Positions 49,516 through 50,944 of a DNA stretch of 50,944 nucleotides are shown piece after piece. The first letter of the stretch is position 1, and the number at the start of each line of letters is the position of its first letter. Source of the stretch: JAPLDP01 sp964628285. GTDB taxonomy: Bacteria; Bacteroidota; Bacteroidia; Bacteroidales; JAGONC01. The stretch spans positions 1 through 50,944 of the forward strand of contig CAZVNP010000020.1 in the NCBI GenBank assembly GCA_964628285.1. Direction: 5' to 3'. Both the position numbers and the translations under genes were made by a program. The notes below the pieces were generated by a model that saw only the letters and a list, made by a program, of their open reading frames with translations, was not told the DNA's origin and made no database searches.

Positions 49516-50361
49516 TTAAAAATCCAAAGATTGTTGGGGATTTGAATACTTCTGCACTTCCTTCCAAAAAGTATTTCCCAAATTGTGTTTTGAGAAAAAT
49601 GCAAGATAATAAAGCGGAAGATTCTTTGCATCCGACCTGATTTGTTGAAAGGTACCGGTTACTTTATATCCCAATTCCTGCATATTCTTTTTAAAATGTT
49701 CGGCCAGAAACCTGACAAAACTCTCATTACTTTCCACCTTTGCCGTTCGCCAGCCGGTATCAGCTATAAACAAATCGATCTTATCATTCTCCTTTTCTAA
49801 ATATGATTTGTAGTTCCTGTTGGCATCCATATGAAGTGCAAGCAAAATAAGGAAATCCATTTTCAGATTTCCCAACTTTTTAATTGTTTCAAAATGCAGG
49901 TTCAAGGAATACGGGTCAACAAAACAAAACGAAAGCATCCCACTCTCCCTTGAAAATCTTGGCAGTGCATTCTTTATGTCGTCAACAATTTCGTTAGCAT
50001 CCCCTTTAAACAGGGTTATATCTTTGTCGCCAAAATCTCTCCCAACTCGTGTCTTTAAAGCATCGGCAAGCTCTTCATCTTTCTCGCATAGTATGTATTT
50101 GGTGAATGGAACCGGGATTGACAGAGCAATCAACGGAGAACCATAAACAATTTGATTACTGCCTTTTATTTTAGCGTAACCGCTTCCTGAAAACAGGTCA
50201 ATATAAACGAGATTTGGCCACTTCCTTTTCATGCTTGTAGTGAAAATCTGACAATACCTTCCTACGAGATTGTACTTACTCAAGGCCCACCTGCCAACTA
50301 CAGGAATAGCCAAGCCATCGTTTTGTGCTTCAATTACCGGGTTCCAGTCTGACTTTGCCAT
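49516..50361 (-). CDS. tcmP: Three-Cys-motif partner protein TcmP
   Basis: The 281-residue protein belongs to the family defined by its link to Gp37/Gp68 three-Cys proteins. It has features of a SAM-dependent methyltransferase fold: motif I LVYIDLFSGSGYAK (residues 51-64), an acidic strand end CEKDEELAD (92-100), and a motif IV-like SFCFVDPYSLNL (144-155). Length and motifs are complete. It sits between the LexA-like regulator gene (one base away) and the three-Cys gene (two bases away), so the three are one transcript. Confidence 0.9.
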   Translation of the reverse strand: MAKSDWNPVIEAQNDGLAIPVVGRWALSKYNLVGRYCQIFTTSMKRKWPNLVYIDLFSGSGYAKIKGSNQIVYGSPLIALSIPVPFTKYILCEKDEELADALKTRVGRDFGDKDITLFKGDANEIVDDIKNALPRFSRESGMLSFCFVDPYSLNLHFETIKKLGNLKMDFLILLALHMDANRNYKSYLEKENDKIDLFIADTGWRTAKVESNESFVRFLAEHFKKNMQELGYKVTGTFQQIRSDAKNLPLYYLAFFSKHNLGNTFWKEVQKYSNPQQSLDF

Positions 50362-50362
50362 T

Positions 50363-50944
50363 TCAGTTGTATTGAATCACTCCTTTAACAATCCCTTCTA
50401 TTTTCACCTCCTCAGGTTTAGCTACAATCGGGGGATATGCCGATGTATTTTCGGATTGCAGGATTATGGTGTCTTTTTGCCGAAATAGTTTTTTGATCTT
50501 CGCCTCTGAATTGTGGACGCAAACTACAATATCCCCATCGGCTGCGGCACTGCTCTTTTTGGCGATGATCAAATCGCCTTCCCTGATTCTGGGTTTCATC
50601 GAATTACCTTTAGCTTTCACTAAAAAGGCATCTTCTGAGGCAAATTTAATAAGGCGTGAGGCTATGGGTATGCGGTCAATCGGTGTGCCGTCGAGTATGG
50701 AGCCGTTGGGACCGCATTGCGCCATGCCGTATAAATTCAGGTAAACGATTTGCTTTTCCCCTTCAGCCACTATTTGATAGTCATGCGGATTATTCGGATT
50801 GCGTTTCAGATAGCCCTTTTTCTCCAACTGCCGGATGTGGTGGTACACCACACTTGGAGAGGAAACACCCAGATTGTCCTTCAATTCGCGGATGGTGAGC
50901 GGGTCGGTGATGTTGTTTTTCAACAGTTCCAGCAGGGCTTGTTG
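50363..50944 (-). CDS. LexA-like HTH/S24 peptidase regulator (cut by window edge)
   Basis: The open frame continues past the window end (QQALLELLKNN precedes NITDPLTIRELK), so the N-terminus is missing. A winged helix (LTIRELKDNLGVSSPSVVYHHIRQLEKKGYLKRN) is followed by an S24 peptidase domain with the catalytic Ser in GNSMKPRIREGD and Lys in EAKIKKLFR, and a likely self-cleavage Cys-Gly bond in GMAQCGPNG. It should repress the tcmP-three-Cys genes behind it and be cleaved on RecA activation. Confidence 0.85.
   Translation of the reverse strand, partial: QQALLELLKNNITDPLTIRELKDNLGVSSPSVVYHHIRQLEKKGYLKRNPNNPHDYQIVAEGEKQIVYLNLYGMAQCGPNGSILDGTPIDRIPIASRLIKFASEDAFLVKAKGNSMKPRIREGDLIIAKKSSAAADGDIVVCVHNSEAKIKKLFRQKDTIILQSENTSAYPPIVAKPEEVKIEGIVKGVIQYN

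Overview
The window looks like part of a metagenome-assembled chromosome of an uncultured anaerobic member of the Bacteroidota. Several lines point there: promoters match the Bacteroidota form (TTTG, about 19-21 bases, TAnnTTTG), one secreted protein ends in a type IX secretion sorting domain, and the housekeeping genes (clpB, dnaB, recR, thyA, folA, truA) are mixed with SusD-free lipoproteins and beta-barrel proteins of that phylum. Two runs of exactly 100 N (31432-31531 and 37582-37681) mark scaffold joins of unknown size. No rRNA, tRNA, CRISPR array or insertion sequence was seen.

The first 26.5 kb is a hydrogen-metabolism island. After a lone transketolase C-terminal subunit gene (459-1415), the minus strand carries hoxFUYH-hoxW (8337 down to 3261), a group 3d NAD-linked [NiFe]-hydrogenase with its protease, followed by a dihydroorotate-dehydrogenase-like flavoprotein and truA. 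A plus-strand SDR-family gene (8799-10460) separates this from a second minus-strand operon (18074 down to 10437): hdrA-like, qmoC-like membrane subunit, second hdrA-like, mvhD, mvhG, mvhA. This second operon has no HdrB, so it looks like a hydrogenase wired through two flavoproteins to a membrane cytochrome b, that is H2 to menaquinone or the reverse. An FNR-type regulator gene lies just upstream. On the plus strand follow hypF-hypC-hypD-hypE, hypA-hypB and rex, a full maturation set plus the NADH/NAD+ sensor. I find 18-base Rex-like operators at the rex promoter, at the hoxF promoter and upstream of the hdrA-qmo-mvh operon, so the island appears to hold its own redox regulon.

From 26.5 to 44.7 kb the content is mostly core: a T9SS-secreted LamG/PKD protein, clpB, a beta-barrel protein, a HAD phosphatase, a MORN-repeat protein, recR, a TlpA-like thioredoxin lipoprotein or periplasmic protein, dnaB, a conserved exported protein usually labelled asparagine synthetase B, two lipoproteins, and a thymidylate-linked operon (DUF151/UVR protein, CNT nucleoside transporter, thyA, folA).

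From 44.7 kb to the right end the DNA is more AT-rich and accessory: a HEAT-repeat gene remnant, an exported protein, a ParE/RelE-type toxin-antitoxin pair bracketed by about 75-base direct repeats, a DUF4185 protein, and a three-gene cassette of LexA-like regulator, TcmP and a three-Cys Gp37/Gp68 protein. Intergenic DNA across the window is rich in seven-base tandem repeats and in a 95-base nested inverted repeat.
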